Of a stretch of 64,000 bases of DNA, positions 23,409-35,331 are shown piece after piece. Under the pieces are notes generated by a model. That model had not been told where the DNA came from. It worked only from the letters and a program-made list of their open reading frames with translations, and made no database searches. Origin of the DNA: Wyeomyia smithii. Taxonomy: Eukaryota > Arthropoda > Insecta > Diptera > Culicidae. Numbering within the stretch: position 1 is the stretch's first letter; every line of letters begins with the position of its first letter. The position numbers and the translations under genes were made by a program. The stretch covers positions 165,714,522 through 165,778,521 of the forward strand of contig NC_073695.1 in assembly GCF_029784165.1 (NCBI RefSeq), in the 5' to 3' direction.

Positions 23409-23807
23409 TTTATTTGGGATTATACGTTTAATGCGCTTGATTGAACCAACTGTGTAGTTTTTTGAGCAATCATCCATACATCATCATCACCAACAGAGTA
23501 TAATAGTTGAAAAAAGGTTCACTTCGCAAAGTCATTGCAATTAAATAATCGAATCGCTATGATGTAGAAACGCGTGAGGAATTCAACTGTACCTAAACAT
23601 ATTGGGTACATCATCATTATAATGTTGCCTTACGTATAACGAATTCAAAAGTTCAACAAAACAACATAGATGCTTCGACTCGAATCATAAAGCTATTTTT
23701 AGTCTTTTTTTTTGAGGACATTACTCTTATTTTTTTAGTAACCGATCCATTCGAGCATACATATCAATATGATAGAATTATAACTTTTAAAGATTGTATG
23801 GTTATCT

Positions 23808-23891
23808 GTAGTAAAACATTTTTTTTATTACTTTATTAAGGTAGCTTTCAGCCACAGGCTGGTTCGCCACCATATAGTAGTAGTAAAACAT
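23808..23891 (-). mobile_element. 60-bp retroposon tail with 12-bp target duplication
   Basis: GTAGTAAAACAT is present at 23808-23819 and again at 23880-23891. The 60 bp between them, read on the minus strand, is a short 3' end (GGTGGCGAACCAGCCTGTGG) followed by AATAAAGTAAT and a poly(A) run. This is a severely 5'-truncated LINE or SINE insertion. Confidence 0.75.
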
Positions 23892-24591
23892 GTTGCAGAC
23901 TAGGATATTAGCAGTTAGGTTGGTTTGTAAGAATTATTTATTCCTGCTACTATCGCAATTGGCCTTTTAGTAGGCGGCAGTGTAGCGAATTGAACAATGC
24001 AGTGTGATGTTTTCAAGTTTTCATAAAAGCCAGCGTTGTTTTAAGTAGGTATGAAATAAAAAAATTAAAATAATGTTTGTTATGGAAAGCCAATATAAAA
24101 AAAAAACATCAAAGGTTGCTATGTTCTTGGAGTCGAACGAAAAATAGAAACGTTCCTATGCCATTTGACATATTGAACGCAGACCGATGTCATGGCAACA
24201 GTTTCCTGAAGCCGCCGCCGATGATGATGGCGCTACTGTTGGAAATATGGTCATAAGCTCCGTTCATTGTGCCGCATGTGTTACTGTACGGATTTGTTGC
24301 GTGCTTCTAACTATATTGAATGTAGGGCTATCCGGAACGTGTTGAAACATGTTTGAGCGTGACCATTTATGTCCTGCACAAAATCCATGTAACGTTCAAA
24401 ACAAAACAATCGTTTTTCGCTTTCTGCATTTCTTCACACCACTTGCAGCAATAGTTGATCTCGCATGGACAGTGCTTAATCGGCTGTTTCACAAGCACTG
24501 ACAGCCTTTTGACGTATAATCGAGCCAGAGAGCCAGAGAAAAACTACTTCAAGCGAAATGTATGGGGATGACGTTCATGACAGGGATGTGA
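23892..24591. other. Intergenic, nothing recognised
   Basis: No gene or repeat boundary was identified. GC content is slightly higher near 24180-24330, but no reading frame is supported. Confidence 0.35.
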
Positions 24592-25047
24592 TTGAACGGC
24601 ATGTTTTCACTTTTTTCTCTCGTCAGAAGGTATAGCCGAGACCTTGATGATCCTCACGCAATAGTAGCAATCTACAAAGGACTTGTTAGAAGCAAACTCG
24701 ATTTCGCAAGTGTCGTTTGGCGGCCTTACTACGTAACTCACATACAGCGAATCGAAGCAGTCCAGAAAAAAATCGTTAAGTTTACTCTTAGAAATTTCGG
24801 GTGGAATGGAGAAGAACTACCTCCCTATCAGAATTTGTGCTCTCTGGTGAACCTTGACACGATAAACTCACGACACAAGATAAACGACATCGTCTTTTTT
24901 ACGAACATTTTATCCGGACGCACTGGCAGCCAACTTCTTGCTGAAAGAATAATTTTTAACAACAGTCAAGTCACGCTTAGACAACGTAGAACGTTCGACC
25001 CTCCTTTCCGATCCAGGAATTATTCGCAGAACGAGCCAACTACTTGA
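24592..25047 (+). pseudogene. C-terminal reverse transcriptase fragment of a non-LTR retrotransposon
   Basis: The residues IVAIYKGLVRSKLDFASVVW and HIQRIEAVQKKIVKFTLRN match the thumb/C-terminal region of Jockey/CR1-group RTs, where similar strings follow the catalytic palm. The fragment lacks the catalytic motifs. It continues a little further in another frame and is cut at about 25123 by the palindromic element that follows. Confidence 0.7.
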
Positions 25048-25123
25048 TTTATGAATACCTTTAACACACTGCAGTAGATCATCAATATTGACATGAGTAC
25101 ATCTGTGTTGAAACATAAGCTAA

Positions 25124-26090
25124 CACGGCGTGTATCGTAGAACAACTTTATTTTAAAAAAATGGGCATCGCCAAAATTTTCAGTATTTAAAAATATAGCT
25201 TTTCACCTTTCATTTGGGACCCTCCGGGAAATCAACCATCGCGGGCTTTCGAACAACTTTTTTTTTCATCAAAAAATATTCTGACAGCAAAGCGTCTAAC
25301 TGCCGAGAGGATAGTACGGTACTACAAATGAAAAATAAAAACGCAAGAACTTTCGATGTGACACAGTGAAGGTTTAAGTTAGTCGAGTGCAACTTTCACT
25401 CATACTAGAAATTTTCCAAACACCCCTGAAATTAGAAGTTATGGTCAAAATGCCGGTATTTTGACCTCAGCGCATGAAAATTATTTTTAATTCATTTGTT
25501 TTTCAACCGATTTTGAGTGTTTTAGCCGTTTTGGAAAAGGGAAAAATAGAGTTTTCAAAATATTTACAGGTTTGTACTAACTTCATTACAATATGTTGAG
25601 TTATTCGAGCGCAAATTTAATTTTTTAAACTTCTCCACGCAAATTTTCAACTTCACTTGAAAATTGTCAGGTATTTTTGTAAGAAAAGTACTACAAGTAC
25701 ACTAACACGTTGAAACTATATTCGATTACGATACAAAATGGAAGCTGTTTTAAGTAAATCGGCTGATAAATCGCTGAGTAACATGTTTTTTTAAGGAAAT
25801 CAGAATTTTTGACTTTCATCGAACAATAATATTTGGGACATCAGCGGGGGCCTAGCGTGGTTGGTAACGTCTCCGTTTTTCTCAAATTAAAAAAAACATA
25901 ATATATATTTTTATTTAAACTACTCATTTCACGTACACCTAGGTGAAATCTATAGATCTATCTATACATTTTGAAAGCCCTATTTTTCGCCTTTGGGAAT
26001 ATTTATAAATGACGTAGCATTCGAGGGGGGAGAGGGGGTTTGCAGATTTGTGACGAAATGTGACGGGAGGAAGAAGGGGGATCAACCCAG
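25124..26090. mobile_element. Palindromic element P, copy 1 (partial)
   Basis: Starting CACGGCGTGTATCG, it matches 32096-33680 and the later part of 37180-37440, with a deletion near 25838. It shows the uninterrupted site (GTTATGGTCAAAATG near 25438) into which copy 2 received an 810-bp insertion. It lacks the inverted right arm, so it is incomplete. Confidence 0.7.
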
Positions 26091-26153
26091 TCAACATTTT
26101 CATACGTCTAATAATGTTTCGATTTCAATATCCGCACCCATAGGGTAACGGGG

Positions 26154-26906
26154 GTATTTTGGCCCATATGCATATTTTGGCCCACCCGGTAACATTTTAC
26201 GCATTTCATTGGTAAATTCAATGAACATTAGAAAACTATGCATGCAACATTGAATAACACACCTAAGAATCATACAACACTATAATTTTCGGCGAAAAAC
26301 TGGCTCTAAGTAGTGTTATTTTGGAATTAGTTCATACATATTCAAAGTCATGGCTGAGTCAACCCAAAGTCAAGAGGAAGTGGTAATATACAAGTCAACG
26401 TCCGGAAGCTATTGTAACAAATATGTATACTTTTGAAACAATTCGTTGTTGTAGTAACATCAATAAAATGTCATAGAAACAGTTTGTATACTCTAACATG
26501 TTGGAAAATGTTGAAAAAGTGGTTAAACGTATGGTCGAAATATGTTTGCCTCTTTCTGAAGCAAAAATATTTTGGCCATGCCAAGTTTTGACATCTCTTT
26601 GATTACCGTTCGGCCGTTGCACGTGAACAAAGAAGCAGCTTGTGACAATTTACTTCTTAATTTATCACATTTAACGGTATGAAATTGGTTGAGAATGCCT
26701 GTCAAACCGCTATAAGCCAAATCATTTCATTTTTAATTGCATAAAATTTACAAAAATTCACAGCAGAAGGATGTTCTTCTCAAACCCACTATTGTTGCTC
26801 TAAAAATACCGATGAAGATCATAAATATAACTAGTCCGAACCATTTCCATACACGTCTGTAGATATAAAGGTGGGCCAAAGTAAAAATTTGGTGGACCAA
26901 AATATG
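26154..26906. mobile_element. Candidate MITE with TATTTTGGCCCA ends
   Basis: TATTTTGGCCCA and GGCCCACC near 26154-26200 are mirrored by GGTGGGCC and GGACCAAAATA near 26873-26906. The ends are about 36 bp and imperfect. There is no ORF. The boundaries are tentative. Confidence 0.42.
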
Positions 26907-27259
26907 TTTTTAGTACTTCGTAGAAATTTTGATATTTCTAGGATATTTTTCAATATATTGCATTGTTGAACGGTTCAATGTGTATATATTCAATTTCAAA
27001 TTCAAATGTCGAATCACAATATCGAATAGGTGTAAACGTAAACCAACACTGCCGCGCTTTTCAACGACGCGCCAAAACTAGCGTACAAAATGGCCTTCCA
27101 ATTTTGCCACAAAGGGTCTCACTTAAGGCGTTATTGAGCCAGAACTTCCGAAACACGGCCTTAAACGCGCGACTGCACTCCTCCGGGTTATAATAAAAAA
27201 TTCTCTCGCTTTTCATCGTAGACTCTCCTGCCGCGTAGCGCACCGCCCCGTTGTTTGTA
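26907..27259. other. Unrecognised stretch
   Basis: A minus-strand frame (27061-27297) reads through a GC-richer patch with FYYNPEECSRAFKAVFRKFW, possibly a worn transposon ORF, but I recognise no family. Confidence 0.3.
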
Positions 27260-27450
27260 CACTGGGGTCGCTTTTTACGCGGTTGGTTGTACCGCATTTA
27301 AAAGATTAGATTCGATATATTTATACTAAACTTATTTGATACCGCGTACAAATAATCATCCGAATCAGGTAAAAATAATCCGCGTTATTGTAAAAATATC
27401 CCGTTTAAAAAAACGCATAAAAACAACCCGCGTAAAAAGCGAACCCAGTG
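27260..27450. mobile_element. 191-bp mariner-type MITE with TA duplication
   Basis: CACTGGGGTCGCTTTTTACG and the inverse CGTAAAAAGCGAACCCAGTG form a 20-bp TIR with one mismatch. TA lies on both sides (27258-27259 and 27451-27452). There is no ORF. Confidence 0.8.
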
Positions 27451-27746
27451 TACCCGATGACTCAAATATAACGAAATAGTTTAAATAAATAATTCATATA
27501 AGCAAACAATAGAAATGATTTATATACAAAAAATATGCAAAATGGCACCAAACGAGGCTATTAAACAAAGCTCAAGCTCAATTATTTATACGTGTAAAAA
27601 AACAACAGGCATCGTCAAACACAAATTGTGGACCTGGCACTACGGTTCGCTAACACTAAAAAATTACAATATAAATAGGGGTCAAGCTGGCTCAGTGACC
27701 ATAGGATTTTATGGTGACCGTCGAAGAGTTTGGTCACAATTTGTAT

Positions 27747-28131
27747 GTGTTAATTAGGGATGTTACGGATATCTGCATCCGCATCCGCAAATGCGGAACT
27801 TTCGCATGAAAATTGACATCCGCATTCGCGTCCGCATCCGCATCATACCATGCGGATGTTGAGAAAAAATATCGCTTCATAAAATGCTGTAGAAAAATTT
27901 CCCTTGGTTTATTTGCTGCTCGTTTAATTAGCTTTTGCACTGGAGAGCGACATGGTCATGCGAAATGGGTAAAATAAAACATAAAGGATGCTACGGATAT
28001 CCGCATCCGTAAAGGCGGAACATCCGCATGAAAATTGACATCCGCAACTACATCTGCATCCGCAATCACATATCCGCATCCGCATCTGCAGATGTCTAAA
28101 AAATCACATCCGTAACATCCCTGGTGTTAAT
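27747..28131. mobile_element. Non-autonomous hAT element, 369 bp, 8-bp target duplication
   Basis: The element spans 27755-28123, with ends TAGGGATGTTACGGAT and ATCCGTAACATCCCTG, flanked by GTGTTAAT on both sides. Subterminal regions repeat GCGGAT/ATCCGC many times (27770-27855 and 27995-28090). There is no coding capacity. Confidence 0.9.
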
Positions 28132-29294
28132 GCATGTTCATATGCGTTTGAATGTTATGTTTTAAATGTTCGGTATAGTAGTGCTGTTGGCTACCAAATA
28201 TTTAGAGTGAAAAATAAATCCAGCAGAAAGTTCGTATGTGAAAGGCTGGGTCTCACCGCTAAGTGGATTGATTTGGGTTTATTTATTTATTTTATTATCT
28301 CAAAAATCAATTATTTTCAGTATCTTATTTTTTTATGAAAACTACAAATAATTAGCTTAACATTAATAAATGTCCAATCATGGAGAAATGACAATATTAC
28401 AAGGTATACAGACCTAAATGGTGAAATATTGACGTAGGACTAAATGTATATATTATATGCAGCGATAAACTGTTAATAGGCAACACACCGTTTATATTTG
28501 ATGGTCGTTATTTTAAAACTAACGATGCATAAATAAATGAAAATTTTACTCTAGTAGTAGTTGCGAAAATTCTCATAACTCTTATCTTCAAGCATCACTA
28601 GTTCTGAAAAAAATCGATTCCATAATCTTCAGTATGAAATTCGTGCTACAGAACGCTGATGATCGCACCATCGGTAGCATTGAATATTTTGCTTGACCGC
28701 GCATAATAAATTTTGCTCTCCGCTGTGCCCTTCAGTAGCTGTGCCCTTCAGTAGCTGTGCCCTTCAGTAGCCGTGCCAGCTAAATATTCTGCAGCGTACG
28801 ATGGTTACTGTTGCAGCCGTATGCAAAATAAAGGTAACATGTTCCGCAGTGCCTGGAAGATGACTCGTATGCAGTTCTCAGTTTCTCAATGTCGCGTACC
28901 TCTAACAGCTATACTCCACTCGCTATTATGTGACAAACTAGACTGAAGCTGAATTTTCTACACTAGCAATGGGCAATCTTTGAAAAATAATCGATTTTCC
29001 CAAATCGATTAATCAAATTCAATAACAGCGATTTATAAGAAAATCGTGCCTGAAAAATCGATCCAACAAAAAATCGATTTTTGTTCGGTATAAGCTTTTT
29101 GCGACCTTTTTTGGCTACTATTATGGAGATTTTGTTTTGTTTGCGTTTTCTGGTTTATCAATCATTTTCAACGAGTTTTCGTATACAACATCTACTAACG
29201 ATACGGCATTTTTAGTTTATTGCCATCTTTTTTTTACCGCGTGTACTCTTTTGGCGGTTTTTTTCTACTAAGAATTTTCGCTGTCGCTCATCCC

Positions 29295-29411
29295 ATAGAC
29301 CATTTCACGAGACGTTTGTGAACTTGATTCATGAACGAAATATAATGCACGTGAAAGCATTATCAACATCAGCAGGATCCGTGACACCTGTCAGTTCGTG
29401 AAATGGTCTAT
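29295..29411. mobile_element. 117-bp MITE, family M2, copy 1
   Basis: ATAGACCATTTCACGA and TCGTGAAATGGTCTAT are perfect inverted ends. A related copy lies at 53089-53223 inside another hAT element. Confidence 0.8.
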
Positions 29412-29447
29412 TTTTTCGGATGCACTAAGAGCAATCCAAACCTGTAT

Positions 29448-29779
29448 AATTGGGTTGTTCAGCTATTCACGGATTTCCGATTTTTATATATCATCCAGAA
29501 GAGTGAAATTTTCTAAGCAAAACGTGATTTTTTAAAACTTTATATCATTTTCTTTCGGTTTTTCAATGACATATAAAAATTCCCTCTAAATCGCTACAAT
29601 GACAGTTGGTAGATGGGCGAACTGTCATTGTAGCGGTTTCGAGCAGATTTCAAGCAGTTTTAAATCGTGATTTAAAAAGCGAAGGACAATGATAAAATTT
29701 TTTTTTCTATCACGTTCTACTTAAAAAATTTATATCTTTCAGATGATATAAAAAACTGATATAGCTGAACAACCCAATT
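29448..29779. mobile_element. Palindromic MITE, family M1, copy 2 (complete)
   Basis: AATTGGGTTGTTCAGCTAT and its inverse ATAGCTGAACAACCCAATT mark both ends. The inner blocks CAAAACGTGATTTTTT and ACAGTTGGTAGATGGGCGAA are shared with copies 1 and 3. It is 332 bp. Confidence 0.8.
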
Positions 29780-30212
29780 CATAAAAAAATCGGAACATCC
29801 GCAGCCAAACGCAAATAAACAAAAATGGCGAGCGCGACACTATGCAGAACAGAATACAGCACGCTATATACACGACCATTCAATTCAACTTTTGCAATAT
29901 TTGAGTTAACGAATACTCCGCGCATATGTCTTTTCTACCTAAATCAAAAAATTGGTGCCTGATAGTAAACACCCACAACGATAGTAAACAACGTCCCTAC
30001 GGAAGCCAATTTTCAAAAAGTGCACTTGCAGAGGTAGCAAATATGAAATAATATTGGCTAATATCTAAAATGGTAAATTAAATATCCAATGCAATGCAAA
30101 ATTTCAGCTCAATCGGAATTCAGGAGTATTTGGTCTAAATTCCACTTTCTCGACTTATGAAGAAAAGCACAGTTTGTAATAGTTTTTTTTTGTGCCAAAT
30201 GTCTTATGCCTT

Positions 30213-30346
30213 GTTCACACTATATCACGCAGATATCACGTGACATCGCGTATCTTGTAACAAACAAACATCTAGTTTTCACGGAAAATTTGGAGTATGG
30301 GATTTGAAATCAAGATGAGCGATACTACATCATGTGAACGGGTTAT
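30213..30346. mobile_element. Possible small MITE with TTGTTCACA ends
   Basis: TTGTTCACACTATATCACG at the left is roughly mirrored by CATCATGTGAACGG at the right. The symmetry is short and imperfect. Confidence 0.35.
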
Positions 30347-30690
30347 TAGAAATGTATAAAACGTCGAGGTCGGGTGTTATCCAAAAAATCGAAATTTTGC
30401 TAACTGTTTGTGAGGGCGAAACTTTAAACACTACTTCTAAATACGTCAACCTTCGAGACGGTCTTGTGGTCTGGTAATTAGGGGCGTCAGGTAAGCGAAC
30501 GTTAGATTGTTGCATCGAATATTGCTGTTTTACGAAGAATAATTGCTGCGACTTAAATTTGTTTTTTGACAGCAAAAACAATGTTAACGATCCTATGATT
30601 GAAAATTGTAACTGTTTCCGTGTTGAGAATATTTACATTCTAAGGCATGCTATTCAGTTCGAGGTGCAAACTTGTCTCGTCGTTCTTTTC

Positions 30691-30940
30691 ATCCTCGCTA
30701 GGGATGGGCGAACGGCTCACGAGCCGTTAATATTAACTGGTTCTTAGGAAAGAGCGAAAGAACGAACGGCTCACGCAAAAGAACCACGGTTTTTTGGGCG
30801 CACCAGAACTGTTTGGTACGCGCGAACCCGAAGTTTACCGAGACAACACGAACTGTCAACGCTCGTGAATCATTGTGAACCACGAGTCGGTTCAGAGCCG
30901 CTCTTGCAAAAGAGCCGTTTCGCCCACCCCTAATCCTTGA
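30691..30940. mobile_element. Small hAT-type element, 234 bp, imperfect target duplication
   Basis: The element spans 30699-30932, with ends TAGGGATGGGCGAA and TTTCGCCCACCCCTA. Flanks ATCCTCGC and ATCCTTGA agree at 6 of 8 positions. GAACGGCTC and ACGAGCCG motifs recur near both ends. It is nested inside the 2698-bp hAT element. Confidence 0.7.
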
Positions 30941-32395
30941 TATATTTCACAACGCATGCGTATTAACCAAATTTCATACGGGTTTGTCTATTGATGTCGC
31001 GTTTACAAAGGCAAAAAAATGGTTACTGCGTTAAAAATACTGGAGGGACTTAATTTGGCTGCGGATTGTTCTTTTTCAACTTGACGACAAGGTTATCCAG
31101 CTTCCCTAACCTACAGAAAACGTCAAAATGGGCTGCGTGCACTATCCGCCATGACCGCTCGTGGAAAGCTGGATATGCTGGAACCTTGTGGGGGTGGTGA
31201 CATACTCATGAAAAAAGTTGTCATGGACGTAGACAATTGTTTGAACCAACAAAAACATTTGAAATGCGTTTTTCTCGGTTTCATGTCTATTGAATTTTAG
31301 CCCATTCTCCAACTATGGTCATCCCGGTAAAAAATTTACACATTTTTCAGATCAGCGACCGAATTCCGAGGACACACTTCTTCGGAGAGAAAAAAAAAAG
31401 AAATGAAGAAATTTTCTTCTCTTCAAAGAAAAGAGTTCTCGGAATTCGGCCGCAGATTACGTTAGCAACAATAAATGCAATCACTATTGTCTTCAATCCG
31501 CTTTGCACACATTTATTTTTCAGGCGAAAAAAAAAACGATCTTACCATCCAAAGGATCGATTCAGTAGAAAATCGTGCGCATAAAAATCAATTCAAAAAA
31601 TCGATGAATCGACCCGAAAAGATCGATTTTGCAAATATCGAATCGATCTTGCCCATTGCTATTCTACACGCAGTCTTTTGTATCGAATTCAGCGTGGATT
31701 TTTGCCGTTAGGGCGTGGCCCCGCAGCTTAGAGAAAGAGAAACAAAACAAAACACCTTTGATACTACTAAGTGATTTTCATAAGCACTGAAAGAAAGTTT
31801 TTGCTCTCCCGATACGAAAATCACTCTGGTTCTTAGGTTAACTAATTTTTGTTACTAATATTTGACTGATAACGGTGTTCGAGTGGACACAACAATTAAA
31901 CCGGAACATCACTCAATTTAGCAGTGAAAATTCTTGAAATGAAGGTTATATCTTGCTGTGATAAACTATTCATAGGCGACACTACGTTTATCTTTGGTGC
32001 GCCCTGGTCGATATTGTAAAAATGATTATTGAGAAATAGATGAACATTCCACACTAGTAGTAGTTGTGAAAATTCTCATAACTCTTATCTTCAAGCACGG
32101 CGTGTATCGTAGAACAACTTTATTTAAAAAAAAATGGGCATCGCCAAAATCTTCACCTTTTAAAAATATAGCTTTTTACCTTTCATTACGGAAAATCATT
32201 CATCGCGGGCTTTCGAACATTTTTTTTTTCATTATAAAGTAGTCTGGCAGCAAAGCGTTTACTACGGAGAGGATAGTACGGTGCTACAAATAAAAATAAA
32301 AATGCGAGAACTTTTGAAGTGACACAGTGAAGGTTGTAAGTTAGTCGAGTGCAACTTTCGCTCATACTATTTACCAAACATCCCTAAAATTTGAT

Positions 32396-33219
32396 GTTAT
32401 GGCACATCTGTTCAACTGAAGAACCAAAAATGAGACAAAATCTCTTTATTTTAAGTATCGACATCTAGCGGTGGAGAGGACGCATTTTACACTCGAAATT
32501 TTATTACGCTTCTATTCAATTCATTCAATAAAAAGACTCTCGCCGCTTTTCGCCGAGAGAATCCTTTGTTCTTCCCAGTACTGGTATAGTGAGGGTGCCT
32601 TTTCATGATAATCGTACAGTAGATATATTTTTAATGAATTTCATTGTTGCCCAAGTTGAAAACTGAATATCTTGACTAACGACAATCATTTTTCTACATT
32701 ATACCTAATGTCGTAATCAGTGCTATGGTATGCATTACTTGCAATGTTAAGTATAAAAAACGGTACGAGAAAAAATATTGTCGTTGGTTGAGAAATTTGG
32801 TTTCCAAGTCCAACGAAGATAGTCAAGTAATTCAGCTAACAGGTTGAAATGGTTTCAACAGTCGCGAGATGTACAATTCAAGAAAATTTGTTAAAATGGT
32901 TGAAAGATTTTTAGTTCAATTTGTTCTATTGACGTTGATTGTGAATTGTTACTGAATTTCCGCTTTAAAGATCTCTTGAATGCGGTCCTGTCTTAACTTG
33001 ATTTTGATAGATTCACCTATTCAAGGTCACCTTTTTGCCTGTTCATTGAAGCAAAGAAAAATAATTTTTTGGTGTTGTTCAAACTATTGGAGCGAACTGT
33101 TCGAACGATGCATTGTAAAATCAATGTAGGATGGAACAGCAAAAAATGAATACGAAAGCTTGGTCACTGATTTGCTGCAGAGTTTTGTTCGAAGTTGCAT
33201 ATCTGTTCTGTGGTTATGG
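32396..33219. mobile_element. 810-bp insertion in element P with 7-bp duplication
   Basis: GTTATGG lies at 32396-32402 and 33213-33219. Copy 1 of element P is uninterrupted at the same place (near 25438). The ends are CACA and TGTG, with little further symmetry. No ORF of known family. Confidence 0.7.
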
Positions 33220-33684
33220 TCAAAATGCCGGTATTTTGACCTCAGCGCATGAAAATTATTTTTGATTCATTTGATTTCATTTTTCATTTGATTCATTTTT
33301 CAACCGATTTTGAATGTTTTAGCCGTTTTGGAAAGGGGAAAAATGGAGTTTTTGAAACATATACAGGTCTATACTAACTTCTTTTAAATACGTTGAGTTA
33401 TTCGAGCGTAAATCTAATTTTTTAAACTTCTTCATACAAATTTTCAACTTCACTTGAAAATTTTCAGTTATTTTTGTAAGAAAAGTACTGCAAGTACACT
33501 AGCAGTTTGAAACTATATTCAATTACGATATAAAACAGAAGCTTTTTTTTGTAAATTGGCTGATAATTCGCTGAGTAACATGTTGTTTAAGAAAATCAGA
33601 ATTTTTGACTTTCATCGAACAACAATATTTGGGCTGTTTATTAAACGGTGCTACAAATGGAAGAAAATGCAACATCTTCTGATG

Positions 33685-34436
33685 CTTGCCATATAACAAT
33701 TGCTGGTGAGAGCCTCACTGTCGCATCAATCTACATTCCACCCAGAGCTAATATTAATCGGCTGCAGCTAACACAAATAACGGAACTGCTTCCGACACCA
33801 CGCCTTCTTTTGGGAGACTTCAATTCTCACGGTATGGCGTGGGGAGCACCTGGAGATGATAGCCGGGCTATTCTTATTGAAAGCTTACTAGACGAGTTCG
33901 ATACGACCCTATTGAATATACCTGGGCTAGCTACAAGAATAGCAAGGCCTCCAGTACGAGAGAGCACTTTAGACTTGTCTATGTGTTCCTCCTCAATAGC
34001 TTTGGATTGTAAATGGGAGATTATTCAAGATCCCCATGGTTCGATTATGAGCAGGCTCCAGTCTGCTACCACAGTCGAAGTAGAGTATGATCTCACCCGG
34101 AATATTGATTGGGAAAAATTCTCGAACATAATATCCCAGGGGCTCGAAACAAACGAAGAGCTTTCTCCATCCGACGAATACAACTTCCTTGCAACATTAG
34201 TTTTAGATAGCGCGTTGCAATCTCAGACGAGGCCCGCCCCTGCGAATAAGTTGAAAATTCGTCCTAACAAACAATGGTGGGACAAAGAATGCACCGAGAT
34301 GAAAAAAACTCTAAAAGCAGCATACATAGAATTCAGGAAAGATCATTCCATTCAACTTTTTGATCAGTTTAGAAAGCTGGAACTGAAACAGTCTAAACTA
34401 CACAAGCTGAAAAAAGATCGTACTGGCAAAATTTCA
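33685..34436 (+). pseudogene. LINE ORF2, endonuclease domain (N-terminally truncated)
   Basis: An APE-type endonuclease that would nick target DNA. Visible motifs are VASIYIPPRANIN, LLLGDFNSHGMAWG (the catalytic GDFN) and ESTLDLSMCSS (the late Asp motif). The first catalytic part is lost by 5' truncation and is supplied in the copy starting near 63657. A frameshift near 34420 moves the frame into WQNFISTLPRDASMSYLW. Confidence 0.8.
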
Positions 34437-34439
34437 TAA

Positions 34440-35331
34440 GCACGTTACCCAGAGATGCTTCTATGAGCTACCTCTGGAATACGGCTCGGAAAATGCGCAA
34501 TAGGTCCGACAACAATGAGGCTAATGAATACTCTGAACGTTGGATATATGATTTCGCGAAAAAGGTATGCCCAGATGCTTTCCCATCACAGCAGAAATTC
34601 AGAGACACAACAGCGATTGAAGAACCAGAATTTTCAATGCTGGAATTTTCAATTGCCCTCTCGTCTTGCAGGAACAAGGCTCCAGGACCGGACAGGATCA
34701 AATTTAATTTGATGAAAAACCTGCCGGATTCGGCCACTTATCAGGAACAATATGGTCCCGAAAGGTTGGAGACAGGTTAAGATTATCGCTATCAAAAAGC
34801 CACACAAACCTGCTGCAGATCATCGCTCGTACAGGCCGATTGCAATGCTCTCATGCATACGCAAATTGCTGGAAAAAATGATCCTGCGTAGGCTCGACAA
34901 CTGGGCAGAATCAACTAACCAACTGTCAGAGACCCAGTTCGGCTTTCGTAGGGGCAAGGGCCCTAACGATTGCCTGGCATTGCTAGCCACAGAAGCGGAA
35001 ATGGCTCTTGGCAGCAAACAACAAATGACTTCGGTTTTCTTGGATATCACAGGCGCATTTGATTCAGTTTCAATCGAAATTATTTCCGAGAAACTGCATC
35101 AAAGAGGATTCTCCCCTTTATTGACAAACTTTTTGATCAATCTGCTGTCTGAAAAGCATTTACTTTTCAACCACGGCTCTTCAACAATAACACGAACAAG
35201 CTACATGGGTCTCCCCCAAGGCTCTTGCCTGAGTCCGCTGTTGTACAACTTCTACATCAGTGACATCGACACATGCTTGACAGTGACATCGACACATGGA
35301 CGGCTGCACAATGCGCCAGTTAGCTGACGAC
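34440..35331 (+). pseudogene. LINE ORF2, reverse transcriptase domain
   Basis: Fingers and palm motifs are visible: NKAPGPDRIKFNLMK, SYRPIAMLSC, ETQFGFRRGKG, FLDITGAFDSV (motif A) and MGLPQGSCLSPLLYN (motif B). The LADD of motif C lies at 35320-35331 in the next frame. A small deletion with frameshift near 34735-34750 and a tandem repeat of about 23 bp (CAGTGACATCGACACATG twice, 35260-35300) break the frame. Confidence 0.82.

Larger units (their letters stand above)
28956..31669. mobile_element. hAT-type element, 2698 bp, 8-bp target duplication
   Basis: The element spans 28964-31661, with ends TAGCAATGGGCAA and TTGCCCATTGCTA, flanked by TTCTACAC (28956-28963 and 31662-31669). The paralogous repeat at about 38676-38690 carries the single uninserted site TTCTATAC. 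Subterminal regions repeat AATCGATTTT and related ATCGAT motifs. The interior contains three smaller MITEs and no transposase. Confidence 0.9.
28441..31745. repeat. Repeat H, copy A, split by a hAT insertion
   Basis: Segments 28441-28963 and 31670-31745 match copy B (31957-32095 plus 38352-38773) in the same order. Shared blocks include CTCATAACTCTTATCTTCAA, GCTGATGATCGCACCATCGG and CGCAGTCTTTTGTATCGA. A 16-bp unit CTGTGCCCTTCAGTAG is present three times in A (28723-28770) but once in B. No coding frame was seen. Copy B begins only about 200 bp further on. Confidence 0.7.

Noticed and set aside
25855..25895. tRNA-derived SINE with A-box-like CTAGCGTGGTTGG
   Set aside because: Only about 40 bp, no B box and no duplication.
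31315..31711. Plus-strand ORFs near the right end of the 2698-bp hAT element
   Set aside because: They run through the ATCGATT subterminal repeats and show no hAT transposase motif.
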